Of a DNA stretch of 16,118 bases, positions 6,280 to 12,997 are shown one piece after another. Both the position numbers and the translations under genes were made by a program. The notes below the pieces were generated by a model. It was given only the letters and a program-made list of their open reading frames with translations. It had not been told where the DNA came from and made no database searches. How positions within the stretch are numbered: the first letter of the stretch is position 1; every line of letters starts with the position of its first letter. The stretch is taken from assembly GCA_046496815.1 (NCBI GenBank), contig JAWOGN010000154.1:1-16118 (forward strand), read 5' to 3'. This stretch comes from JAWOGN01 sp046496815 (GTDB lineage: Bacteria > Desulfobacterota > DSM-4660 > Desulfatiglandales > Desulfatiglandaceae).

Positions 6280-6720
6280 TCAACACATCTGAACATTGCC
6301 GCCCGCCGCCTCGATTTTCATCCGTGCCGCTTTGCTCGCCTTTTGAACTTTAATCGTTACGGGGTGCGAAATTTGACCCTCACCGAGAAGCTTAACATCA
6401 GCGCTCGCTCGTTTGATCATTCCGGCCTTTTTGAGCGCCGCCCCATCCAGCGTGGTGTTCGGGTCAAATTTGTTCAGGTCCTTGACATTGATAATAGTGT
6501 ATTCCTTTCGGAATATGTTTGTGAAACCGCGTTTCGGAATGCGCCGCTGCAATGGCATCTGACCGCCCTCAAACCCCAGGCGCACTCGACCGCCCGAACG
6601 TGACCGCTGTCCTTTGTGGCCGCGACATGCGGTTTTTCCATGCCCGGATCCAGGGCCCCGTGCCACTCTTTTCCGTTGCTTCCTCGAGCCCTTAGCCGGT
6701 GAAAGCTCATGAATTTTCAT
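6280..6720 (-). CDS. rplO: 50S ribosomal protein L15
   Basis: L15 is a late-assembly large-subunit protein that threads a glycine- and arginine-rich tail through 23S rRNA. The 146-residue protein starts MKIHELSPAKGSRK and continues with GPGSGHGKTACRGHKGQ, the typical glycine-rich N-terminal half, then GFEGGQMPLQRRIPKRGF. A GTG one codon upstream (6723) would add one residue; I chose ATG 6720 because AGGA is 7 nt before it and the family normally begins this way. The spacing to rpmD is about 19 bp. Confidence 0.97.
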   Translation of the reverse strand: MKIHELSPAKGSRKQRKRVARGPGSGHGKTACRGHKGQRSRSGGRVRLGFEGGQMPLQRRIPKRGFTNIFRKEYTIINVKDLNKFDPNTTLDGAALKKAGMIKRASADVKLLGEGQISHPVTIKVQKASKAARMKIEAAGGNVQMC

Positions 6721-6739
6721 CACAATTTCCTATAATATT

Positions 6740-6916
6740 TCAATCAACCTTGACCAGAAACGAAACCTTTTGAATCATTCCCCTGATGGCCGACGTATTT
6801 TTTAATTCCACCGTTTTGTTCAGTTTGGTAAGACCCAAGCCCCTCAACGTATCCTTTATTTTCTTGTTCTTACCGATTCCGCTTCTTACGAGGGTCACCT
6901 TGATCATTTGAGCCAT
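6740..6916 (-). CDS. rpmD: 50S ribosomal protein L30
   Basis: L30 is a small large-subunit protein that is found in most but not all bacteria. Reading the gap between rpsE and rplO gives a 58-residue frame that starts MAQMIKVTLVRSGIGKNKK, followed by TLRGLGLTKLNKTVELKNT and the end KVSFLVKVD. The VRSGIG and TLRGLGLTKLN motifs are diagnostic for L30, and the length is typical. The start is ATG with only a weak Shine-Dalgarno, 27 bp after rpsE. Its position between rpsE and rplO is the standard one. Confidence 0.97.
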   Translation of the reverse strand: MAQMIKVTLVRSGIGKNKKIKDTLRGLGLTKLNKTVELKNTSAIRGMIQKVSFLVKVD

Positions 6917-6943
6917 AGTAAATTATCTTTCAAGTGAAGGGGT

Positions 6944-7441
6944 TTAATGGAGGAACTCCTCAACTGCTTTACCTCGGCGCCGAGCAAAGTCTTCCGGTCC
7001 CCGCAGCGACCTCAGCCCGCTGATGGTTGCCTTGACAATATTGTGAGGATTGTGAGAACCGAGACATTTTGTCAATATGTTTTGAATGCCGGTAGCCTCC
7101 AAAACGGCTCTGACGGCGCCTCCGGCGATCAAGCCCGTGCCGGGTCCGGCGGGCTTCAACAGCACGCGGCCGGCTCCACACTCACCGATGACCTCATGGG
7201 GAATCGAATGATCGCCAAGGGGGACATGCTTCATGTCTTTTTTTGCTCTTTCAATTCCTTTCCTGATCGCTTCGGGGACTTCCCTCGCCTTTCCAAGGCC
7301 GCTTCCAACTTTTCCTCTCCCGTCGCCCACAACCACAATGGCACTGAAACTGAACCGCCGCCCCCCTTTCACAACTTTTGCTACCCGGTTGATATGAACC
7401 ACTTTCTCGATTAGTTCTCTTTCTTCATCTTCCTTAAACAA
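6944..7441 (-). CDS. rpsE: 30S ribosomal protein S5
   Basis: S5 helps keep decoding accurate and lines the mRNA entry channel of the small subunit. The 165-residue protein has the N-terminal double-stranded-RNA-like domain (VVHINRVAKVVKGGRRFSFS, then GDGRGKVGSGLGKAREVPEA) and the C-terminal domain with GTGLIAGGAVRAVLEATGI and GSHNPHNIVKAT. The start is TTG with GGAG about 7 nt upstream. The first internal Met is near residue 71, so no downstream start is possible. Confidence 0.98.
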   Translation of the reverse strand: MFKEDEERELIEKVVHINRVAKVVKGGRRFSFSAIVVVGDGRGKVGSGLGKAREVPEAIRKGIERAKKDMKHVPLGDHSIPHEVIGECGAGRVLLKPAGPGTGLIAGGAVRAVLEATGIQNILTKCLGSHNPHNIVKATISGLRSLRGPEDFARRRGKAVEEFLH

Positions 7442-7506
7442 TGGACATCTCCTTTATATTTCCGAATGTCTCAAGTTGTGCTTCAGGCTTTGAGTCCTTG
7501 CCGGTC

Positions 7507-7875
7507 CTAAATCTCCAAACCATGTTCACGGGCTGCCTCCGAAAGGGCTTTCACACGGCCATGGTACAAAAAACCGTTTCGGTCAAAAACAACCTTCTTG
7601 ATATTTCTCTTGAGAGCTCCCTCCGCGACAGCGGCACCAACCATAGCGGCGCCTTTCCTATTGCCGCCATTCCTGCCGATCGTCGGCGCAAGTTCCTTGG
7701 ACATTGATGATACGGCAAATGCGGTTCTCCCTGTCGTGTCATCTATGATCTGCGCGTAGATATGCTTTAAGCTCCTAAAGACACACAAACGGGGCATCTC
7801 CGTAGTGCCTCGAATCTTTTTGCGTACCCTCTTTTTTCTTCTCAATCGGGTCTCGGCTCTGCCGGCGGCGCTCAT
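7507..7875 (-). CDS. rplR: 50S ribosomal protein L18
   Basis: L18 binds 5S rRNA and, with L5 and L25 or its relatives, builds the central protuberance. The 122-residue protein has the arginine- and lysine-rich N-terminus (RAETRLRRKKRVRKKIRGT), PRLCVFRSLKHIYAQIIDD and the C-terminal FDRNGFLYHGRVKALSEAAR. The start is ATG with GAGAGG 8 nt upstream. A 92-bp gap before it holds nothing I recognise. Confidence 0.97.
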   Translation of the reverse strand: MSAAGRAETRLRRKKRVRKKIRGTTEMPRLCVFRSLKHIYAQIIDDTTGRTAFAVSSMSKELAPTIGRNGGNRKGAAMVGAAVAEGALKRNIKKVVFDRNGFLYHGRVKALSEAAREHGLEI

Positions 7876-7967
7876 GTCAACAGCCTCTCTTGCTCAACAA
7901 ATTGTCTACTTCCGCACTCAACCAAAAACAAGTGAAAATCAAATTCATTTGGATGTTCGAAGGAAAA

Positions 7968-8504
7968 TCACTTCGCACCCGCCTTACCCGCCTTTCTGCG
8001 GATCGTTTCATCGGCGTATCGGATTCCCTTACCCTTATAGGGCTCCGGCTTTCGAAGGCTTCGGATCTTGGCCGCAGTCATGCCCAAAAGTTCTTTGTCG
8101 GCTCCCGTCAAAATGATTTTCGACCTTTCGACTCTCGCATCGATTCCTTGGGGTAAATCGAAGTTTATGGGATGTGAATATCCCAGATGAAAAACGACCG
8201 TGCGCTCCTTCAACTCCGCCCTGTATCCGACCCCAACGATTTCAAGGGCCTTTTCGAAGCCGCTCGCAACACCCGTAACCATATTGCTGGTCAAGACTCT
8301 GAAAAGACCATGAAGGGATCTTGACTCTCTGGTTTCATCCGTGACGGTCAGGGCGATTTGGTCTCCCTCGACATTCATTTTGATCTTTGGATGAACCTGC
8401 AGCTTGAGTTCCCCCTTTGGCCCCTTGACCGTGAGAAGATCATCCTCCAGCCCGATATCGACGCCCTTGGGGATGGGAACAGGTTTCTTGCCTATGCGTG
8501 ACAT
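7968..8504 (-). CDS. rplF: 50S ribosomal protein L6
   Basis: L6 lies near the GTPase centre and the sarcin-ricin loop. The 178-residue protein has the two repeated L6 domains: MSRIGKKPVPIPKGVDI with VKGPKGEL in the first, then SGFEKALEIVGVGYRAEL and SHPINFDLPQGI in the second. The C-terminus carries the conserved RKPEPYKGKGIRY. The start is ATG with GGAG 7 nt upstream. A 72-bp gap separates it from rpsH; a TTGCAT / TATCAA pair there is too weak to call a promoter. Confidence 0.98.
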   Translation of the reverse strand: MSRIGKKPVPIPKGVDIGLEDDLLTVKGPKGELKLQVHPKIKMNVEGDQIALTVTDETRESRSLHGLFRVLTSNMVTGVASGFEKALEIVGVGYRAELKERTVVFHLGYSHPINFDLPQGIDARVERSKIILTGADKELLGMTAAKIRSLRKPEPYKGKGIRYADETIRRKAGKAGAK

Positions 8505-8576
8505 TCAAAAACTCCTGCACTTCCGGATTTTGATACAACCTATCATGATTCGATGCAAATCCCAGGACACTCCGAC

Positions 8577-8975
8577 CTACCATACAGAACAGAGGATTTC
8601 GCCGCCAACCCTCAATTTTCTGGCTTCGCTGTCTGCCATGATTCCCTTGGATGTGGAAACGATGCTCACCCCATACCCGTTCAGCACGGCAGGGATATCA
8701 TCATATCCTGAGTAGACGCGGCAGCTCGGCTTGCTGACACGCTTGACGCCATCAATCACAGGAACCCCTCCTTCATCGTACTTCAAGAAAATCCGAATGA
8801 GCCTATGGCGACCATCGGAGACGATCTTAACATTCTTTACGTAGCCTTCAGTTTTCATGACCTTGGCGATATTCATCTTCACCCTGGAACTTGGAATATC
8901 CACGGTTTCCTGGGAAGCCCGCAGCGCATTCCGAATTCGTGTCAACATGTCGGCGATCGGATCAGTCATTGTCAT
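8577..8975 (-). CDS. rpsH: 30S ribosomal protein S8
   Basis: S8 is a primary 16S rRNA binder; in E. coli it represses the spc operon by binding mRNA at rplE. The 132-residue protein begins MTMTDPIADMLTRIRNA and ends with STSKGIMADSEARKL and GGEILCSVW, both family signatures. The start is ATG 8975; a second ATG two codons on is possible, but the longer form matches the usual N-terminus. The gap to rpsN is 48 bp. I did not identify an S8 mimic site in the rplX-rplE gap. Confidence 0.98.
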   Translation of the reverse strand: MTMTDPIADMLTRIRNALRASQETVDIPSSRVKMNIAKVMKTEGYVKNVKIVSDGRHRLIRIFLKYDEGGVPVIDGVKRVSKPSCRVYSGYDDIPAVLNGYGVSIVSTSKGIMADSEARKLRVGGEILCSVW

Positions 8976-9023
8976 CTTTCTTGCTCTCCATGAACATTAT
9001 CCGCGGCAATTTCTCAAGTTATT

Positions 9024-9209
9024 TTACCAGCTGGATTTAATCACGCCCGGGATCTCACCGCGCGAAGCCATACTTCGGAAACAGATGCGGCAGATACCGA
9101 ATTTTCGAATAAAGGCCCTGCTCCGCCCGCAAATGGGGCACCGATTATACTCGCGGCTCGTGAACTTCTGTTTCCGTTGAGCTTTAACCATAAGCGACTT
9201 TTTTGCCAA
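9024..9209 (-). CDS. rpsN: 30S ribosomal protein S14, short zinc-binding type
   Basis: S14 sits in the small-subunit head and is needed late in assembly. This is the short form of 61 residues with four zinc-binding cysteines (C24, C27, C40, C43) in NRCPICGRSRAFIRKFGICR, unlike the roughly 100-residue zinc-free form of E. coli. The start is TTG, which gives the conserved MAKKSLMVKA, behind a run of G at about 4 nt. An internal ATG at codon 7 would lose the conserved AKKS. The gap to rplE is 12 bp. Confidence 0.97.
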   Translation of the reverse strand: MAKKSLMVKAQRKQKFTSREYNRCPICGRSRAFIRKFGICRICFRSMASRGEIPGVIKSSW

Positions 9210-9221
9210 AATACCCCCCTA

Positions 9222-9761
9222 TCAATTGCGAAAAGGCATCCCCAAATGCTTCAATAAGAAAAGACCCTCTGCATCCGTTCCGGCAGTCGTCACGATGGAG
9301 ACATTGAGGCCTTTCATCTTGTCGATTTTGTCATAGTTGATCTCTGGGAAAATAATGTGCTCCTTGATGCCGATGGTGCAATTGCCTCGACCGTCAAAGA
9401 CCTTGGTTGACAGTCCTCTGAAGTCTCTTACCCTGGCCAAAGCCACATTAAAAAGTTTATCCAAAAAATCAAACATCCTGTTACGTCTCAACGTCACCAC
9501 ACATCCAATCGGCATACCCTGCCGAAGTTTAAATCCGGCAATGGATCTTTTTGCCTTTGTCACCACGGCCCGCTGGCCGGCAATGAGGCTCAGTTCCTCG
9601 ACACCTGAATCCAAAGTCTTAATATTGTGTATGGCCTCTCCCAGTCCCATATTCAGCACGACTGCACGGATTCGAGGGGCGGCCATGATACTCTTGTATC
9701 CGAACGCTTCCATCATGGCCGGTACGACTTCTGCATGGTATTTTTCCTTCAAACGAGACAC
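9222..9761 (-). CDS. rplE: 50S ribosomal protein L5
   Basis: L5 binds 5S rRNA in the central protuberance and contacts the P-site tRNA. The 179-residue protein matches the family length and shows PRIRAVVLNMGLGEAI, GQRAVVTKAKRSIAGFKLR, FRGLSTKVFDGRGN and the C-terminal TTAGTDAEGLFLLKHLGMPF. The start is GTG with GGAGG 5 nt upstream. A 62-bp gap follows rplX, and the gap to rpsN is 12 bp. In E. coli this gene's start region is the target of S8 repression. Confidence 0.98.
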   Translation of the reverse strand: MSRLKEKYHAEVVPAMMEAFGYKSIMAAPRIRAVVLNMGLGEAIHNIKTLDSGVEELSLIAGQRAVVTKAKRSIAGFKLRQGMPIGCVVTLRRNRMFDFLDKLFNVALARVRDFRGLSTKVFDGRGNCTIGIKEHIIFPEINYDKIDKMKGLNVSIVTTAGTDAEGLFLLKHLGMPFRN

Positions 9762-9823
9762 GTTTTCCTCCCCGCATTTTCCCTTGATCTATTCAAAATC
9801 ATGCTTTCAGGCCGGTCCCTTCC

Positions 9824-10153
9824 CTATTCATCCATGGGTTCCCCGCACTTCTTACAAAAACGAATTCTGGAGCCGTCTTCAAGCGTGCGCTTTCCAATCC
9901 GGGTCGCCTCTGCGCATTTGTTGCAAACAATCATCAGATTCGTAATATTCAACGGCGCTTCTTTTTCGATGATGCCTCCTTGAGCGGTTTTGGCACTCGG
10001 CTTCGCATGTCGTTTTACCATGTTGACTTTTTCCACAATGACACGGCCTTTCTCCGGATCAACCTTCAAGACTGTGCCGATCTTGCCCTTCTCTTTTCCG
10101 GCGATGACGATGACCTTATCATCTTTCCTGATTTTAGGATGTTTTGCCCGCAC
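9824..10153 (-). CDS. rplX: 50S ribosomal protein L24 with zinc ribbon
   Basis: L24 starts large-subunit assembly near the exit tunnel. With the start chosen here it has 109 residues: a KOW segment (KIRKDDKVIVIAGKEKGKIG), the VEKVNMVKRHAKPS loop, and a C-terminal zinc ribbon with C77, C80, C100 and C103, absent from E. coli L24. I chose GTG 10153 because GGGAG lies 8 nt before it. A TTG at 10168 in the same frame would add five residues but has no good Shine-Dalgarno. The gap to rplN is about 40 bp with this start. Confidence 0.93.
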   Translation of the reverse strand: MRAKHPKIRKDDKVIVIAGKEKGKIGTVLKVDPEKGRVIVEKVNMVKRHAKPSAKTAQGGIIEKEAPLNITNLMIVCNKCAEATRIGKRTLEDGSRIRFCKKCGEPMDE

Positions 10154-10193
10154 TTCGATCACTCCCAATTTCGCTAAATTCCGCTTAGAAAAG

Positions 10194-10562
10194 CTAAAGT
10201 ACCTCTGGCGCCAATGAAATAATTTTCATGAAATTTTTCGCTCTCAATTCCCTTGCCACAGGTCCGAATATCCTTGTACCGATGGGCTCCTTTTGCTGGT
10301 TTATAAGCACGGCCGAATTGTCATCAAATTTGATGTAGGATCCGTCAGGCCTGCGAAGCCCTTTCGCCGTCCTGACGATTACAGCCCGAACAACATCCCC
10401 TTTTCTCACCTTCGAGTTCGGCATCGCCTCTTTTACCGACACAACAATAATATCTCCGACGCTTGCGTATCTGCGCTTTGACCCGCCCAAGACTTTAATA
10501 CAGGAAAGCAATTTTGCACCAGAATTGTCAGCGACCTTCAATCTCGTTTGAGCCTGTATCAT
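10194..10562 (-). CDS. rplN: 50S ribosomal protein L14
   Basis: L14 lies at the subunit interface, where RsfS and bridge B8 act. The 122-residue length is the family norm. It shows MIQAQTRLKVADNSGAKL, the block DIIVVSVKEAMPNSKVRKGD, FDDNSAVLINQQKEPIGTRI and FGPVARELRAKNFMKI. The start is ATG with GGAG 8 nt upstream. It is the first gene of the classical spc operon, 32 bp after rpsQ; no promoter is visible in that space, so S10 and spc are probably co-transcribed here. Confidence 0.98.
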   Translation of the reverse strand: MIQAQTRLKVADNSGAKLLSCIKVLGGSKRRYASVGDIIVVSVKEAMPNSKVRKGDVVRAVIVRTAKGLRRPDGSYIKFDDNSAVLINQQKEPIGTRIFGPVARELRAKNFMKIISLAPEVL

Positions 10563-10594
10563 CTCTTCAACTCCGAACCATCCCCGTTTTTCGA

Positions 10595-10852
10595 TCAGCC
10601 TTCACTGCTCATTCTTTCGATGATATGCCATCGCTTATGCTTGCTCAGGGGTCGGCTTTCAATGATTTTTACCTTATCTCCGATTCGGCAGAGATTTTGT
10701 GAATCATGGGCCATATATTTTGCGCGCTTTTTCAAGTACTTATTATAGGATGGATGCTTGGTTAAACGTTCGACAAGCACCACGGCCGTCTTGTCCATGC
10801 CGTTGCTCACAACGGTTCCCACCAATTTCTTTCGCAGTCCGCGCTCTGTCAT
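10595..10852 (-). CDS. rpsQ: 30S ribosomal protein S17
   Basis: S17 is an OB-fold primary binder of the 16S rRNA 5' domain. The 85-residue protein has LRKKLVGTVVSNGMDKTAVV, the RLTKHPSYNKYLKKRAKYMA segment and the signature GDKVKIIESRPLSKHKRW. The start is ATG with GAGG 5 nt upstream, 12 bp after rpmC. Last gene of the S10 group. Confidence 0.98.
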   Translation of the reverse strand: MTERGLRKKLVGTVVSNGMDKTAVVLVERLTKHPSYNKYLKKRAKYMAHDSQNLCRIGDKVKIIESRPLSKHKRWHIIERMSSEG

Positions 10853-10864
10853 ACCTACCTCAAG

Positions 10865-11068
10865 TTACTTGGTTTTAGTCGATATATCCGACGCTCTCAG
10901 GAGGGTTTTTACGCGAGCGAGATCTCTTTTGGTTTTGGGAATCATTGCCGTATTTCCCAGCTGACCTGTCGCCTTCTGAAACCTCAAATTAAACAGCTCC
11001 CGGCTCAACTCTTTCGCCCTTTCCCCAAGCTCGTCCCGGGTTAGATCTCTCAACTCCTTTGCCTTCAT
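10865..11068 (-). CDS. rpmC: 50S ribosomal protein L29
   Basis: L29 is a small helical protein beside the exit tunnel that helps form the docking site for signal recognition particle and trigger factor. The 67-residue protein has the two-helix pattern KAKELRDLTRDELGERAKEL, then LFNLRFQKATGQLGNTAMIP and KTKRDLARVKTLL. The start is ATG; the Shine-Dalgarno AGGAG lies inside the end of rplP, whose stop is 4 bp upstream, so the two are probably coupled. Confidence 0.97.
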   Translation of the reverse strand: MKAKELRDLTRDELGERAKELSRELFNLRFQKATGQLGNTAMIPKTKRDLARVKTLLRASDISTKTK

Positions 11069-11072
11069 GGCC

Positions 11073-11483
11073 TTATGATCTCCTCACGACAAATCTTGTG
11101 GCAAAGGGTAGCTTGTGACCGGCCAAACGAAACGCCTCGGCTGCCATGCTCTCAGCGACGCCCTCCAATTCATACAGGACCCTTCCCGGCCTCACCGCCG
11201 CCACCCAGCCCTCGGGTGCGCCCTTGCCTTTCCCCATCCGGGTTTCAGCAGGCTTTTTGGTAAAAGGCTTATCCGGAAAAACTCGTATCCAGACTTTACC
11301 CCCCCGTTTTACATGCCGGGTTACAGCCACACGAGCGGCTTCAATTTGCTGTGCGCTCATGTACCCACATTCAAGCGCCTGCAACCCGTAGTCTCCAAAT
11401 TCGAGCGTATTCCCGCGATAGGACTTTCCTCTTAACCTGCCTTTTTGTTTTTTTCGGTACTTGACCTTTTTTGGGCTCAGCAT
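11073..11483 (-). CDS. rplP: 50S ribosomal protein L16
   Basis: L16 organises the aminoacyl-tRNA site of the large subunit. The 136-residue protein begins MLSPKKVKYRKKQKGR and has GDYGLQALECGYMSAQQIEA, FPDKPFTKKPAETRMGKGKG and a C-terminus typical of the family. R82 in ETRMGKGKG corresponds to the arginine hydroxylated by RoxA (YcfD) in E. coli; whether it is modified here cannot be seen. The start is ATG, with AGGA overlapping the rpsC stop region, 9 bp away. Confidence 0.98.
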   Translation of the reverse strand: MLSPKKVKYRKKQKGRLRGKSYRGNTLEFGDYGLQALECGYMSAQQIEAARVAVTRHVKRGGKVWIRVFPDKPFTKKPAETRMGKGKGAPEGWVAAVRPGRVLYELEGVAESMAAEAFRLAGHKLPFATRFVVRRS

Positions 11484-11492
11484 TTGCCGTTC

Positions 11493-12137
11493 CTATTCTT
11501 TCTTCGTTTTCTCGGGCAAGATCTCACCTTTAAAGATAATGACTTTGACACCAATGATTCCGTATGTCGTTCTCGCCTCTGCAAAACCATAGTCGATGTC
11601 GGCTCTCAGGGTATGCAACGGGACTCTTCCTTCCCGATACCACTCTCTGCGGGCCATTTCGGCGCCTCCCAATCTGCCGCTGCATGCGATCTTGATCCCT
11701 TGGGCACCGAATCTCAACGCCGCACTGACGCTTTTTTTCATGGCCCTTCTGAAAGCGATCCGTCGTACCAATTGCAAGGCGATGTTTTCTGCCACCAACT
11801 GTGCCTCAACCTCGGCTTTCCTGACCTCTTGAATATCGATGATGACCGCACGCCCAATTTTTTTCTCAAGGTCCTTTTTAAGCTTCTCAATCTCAGCGCC
11901 CTTTTTACCGATCACAATTCCGGGTCTTGCAGTGTGCATACGAATACGGACCTTGTTGGCGGCCCTTTCAATTTCTATCCTGGACACACCGGCCTGATAG
12001 ACTCTCTTTTTTAAGAATTCTCTGATTCTGTGATCCTCAAAGACAAAGCTACTGTAGTCTTTTTCCGCGAACCACCTCGAGTCCCAATTCCTGTTAACGC
12101 CCAATCTAAAAGCGATCGGATGAACTTTTTGCCCCAA
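11493..12137 (-). CDS. rpsC: 30S ribosomal protein S3
   Basis: S3 lines the mRNA entry channel and contributes to helicase activity. The 214-residue protein begins MGQKVHPIAFRLG, has a type II KH domain with the GKKG loop at residues 77-80, and a C-terminal S3 domain with KIACSGRLGGAEMARREWYR and LRADIDYGFAEARTTYG. The start is TTG with GGGAGG 6 nt upstream; the first internal Met is near residue 68, so only TTG gives the conserved N-terminus. A 64-bp gap follows rplV. Confidence 0.98.
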   Translation of the reverse strand: MGQKVHPIAFRLGVNRNWDSRWFAEKDYSSFVFEDHRIREFLKKRVYQAGVSRIEIERAANKVRIRMHTARPGIVIGKKGAEIEKLKKDLEKKIGRAVIIDIQEVRKAEVEAQLVAENIALQLVRRIAFRRAMKKSVSAALRFGAQGIKIACSGRLGGAEMARREWYREGRVPLHTLRADIDYGFAEARTTYGIIGVKVIIFKGEILPEKTKKE

Positions 12138-12201
12138 AATTCGCCTCCCCTAAAAAAAGGATGTCTATGTGCAATTCTAAAGGCCTTTGGTCTGCCGTCA
12201 T

Positions 12202-12534
12202 CTATTTTTCATCAAGCACAACGGTTAAATGACTGGTCCTTTTTCGAATTCGCGTTGCGCGACCCAGCGCCCGCGGCCGCCATCGTTTCAGCGTCGGTCC
12301 CGCATCGGCATAGATCCTCAAGATATAGAGGGAGTCCACATCAACGCCTGAGTTCTGCGCCGCATTGGCCACCGCCGAGTTGATCAGTTTTTTTACGATG
12401 CGAGCCCCTCTTTGGGGGGCGAATGAAAGCAAGTTTAATGCATCGCCAACCCGCTTTCCTCGAATTTGATCCATAATTAACCGAACCTTGCGGGGTGAAA
12501 TCCTAACAAATTTTGCCGCTGCTCTGATTTCCAT
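12202..12534 (-). CDS. rplV: 50S ribosomal protein L22
   Basis: L22 lines the exit tunnel, where its beta-hairpin meets nascent chains and macrolides. The 110-residue protein has AAAKFVRISPRKVRLIMDQI, the region AVANAAQNSGVDVDSLYI and the hairpin with PTLKRWRPRALGRATRIRKR. The hairpin shows no visible insertion or deletion. The start is ATG with only a weak Shine-Dalgarno, 33 bp after rpsS. Confidence 0.98.
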   Translation of the reverse strand: MEIRAAAKFVRISPRKVRLIMDQIRGKRVGDALNLLSFAPQRGARIVKKLINSAVANAAQNSGVDVDSLYILRIYADAGPTLKRWRPRALGRATRIRKRTSHLTVVLDEK

Positions 12535-12567
12535 CTTGATTTCTTAACCCGATCCCGAATGTGATTA

Positions 12568-12858
12568 CTATTTCTTCTTGCCTTTCAACCTGGATTTCTT
12601 ATCTCCGGCGTGCCCGTAAAACGTCCTTGTGGGTGAAAATTCACCCAGTTTATGTCCGACCATGTCTTCAGTGACAAATACGGGCAGAAATTTTTTTCCA
12701 TTATGGACTGCAAACGTAAGTCCCACAAATTCAGGAAGAATAGTAGACCTGCGCGACCACGTCTTTATTATTTTTCTGCTCATCGTTTCCGATGTCTGTT
12801 GCACTTTCTTCAACAAATGTTCATCGACGAACGGTCCCTTTTTCAGAGATCTCGGCAA
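12568..12858 (-). CDS. rpsS: 30S ribosomal protein S19
   Basis: S19 forms a complex with S13 in the small-subunit head. The 96-residue protein begins MPRSLKKGPFVDEHLLKKV and shows IKTWSRRSTILPEFVGLTFA, GHKLGEFSPTRTFYGHAGDK and a lysine-rich end. The start is TTG with AGGAGG 7 nt upstream. The first internal Met is near residue 25, past the most conserved N-terminal block, so TTG must be used. The gap before it is 139 bp, the longest inside the S10 group, and contains a hairpin. Confidence 0.98.
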   Translation of the reverse strand: MPRSLKKGPFVDEHLLKKVQQTSETMSRKIIKTWSRRSTILPEFVGLTFAVHNGKKFLPVFVTEDMVGHKLGEFSPTRTFYGHAGDKKSRLKGKKK

Positions 12859-12958
12859 AGCTGGTCCTCCTGCTTTGAAATTCGGTTTTCGATAACATCC
12901 CGGGAATCACGCGTCACAACCCTGCACGCTTGAAAAGCATGTCTTTAATCTTCCCGGC

Positions 12959-12995
12959 TCGCTCATCCTGCTCCGGTGCCAGGATACCTGAGCGA
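12959..12995 (-). promoter_or_regulatory. Stem-loop just after rplB, before rpsS
   Basis: On the minus strand TCGCTC (12995-12990) pairs with GAGCGA (12964-12959), and ATCCTG (12985-12980) pairs with CAGGAT (12970-12965), leaving a 4-base bulge (AGGT) and a 9-base loop. The structure begins two bases after the rplB stop. It lacks a T-tract, so it is not an intrinsic terminator. It could protect or process the mRNA or bind a regulator. The rest of the 139-bp gap shows no convincing gene; only the Shine-Dalgarno of rpsS is clear. Confidence 0.45.
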
Positions 12996-12997
12996 AG

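Noticed and set aside
8518..8560. Promoter in the rpsH-rplF gap (TTGCAT, 17 bp, TATCAA)
   Set aside because: Three of six and four of six matches are what chance gives in AT-rich spacers.
9337..9945. Plus-strand open frame of 202 codons across rplE and rplX
   Set aside because: It is antisense to two conserved ribosomal genes and has no recognisable domain.
12917..12997. Frame continuing 27 codons after the rplB TAG stop (possible readthrough extension)
   Set aside because: L2 ends naturally at KRRSK, and an open run of 27 codons occurs by chance roughly one time in four.
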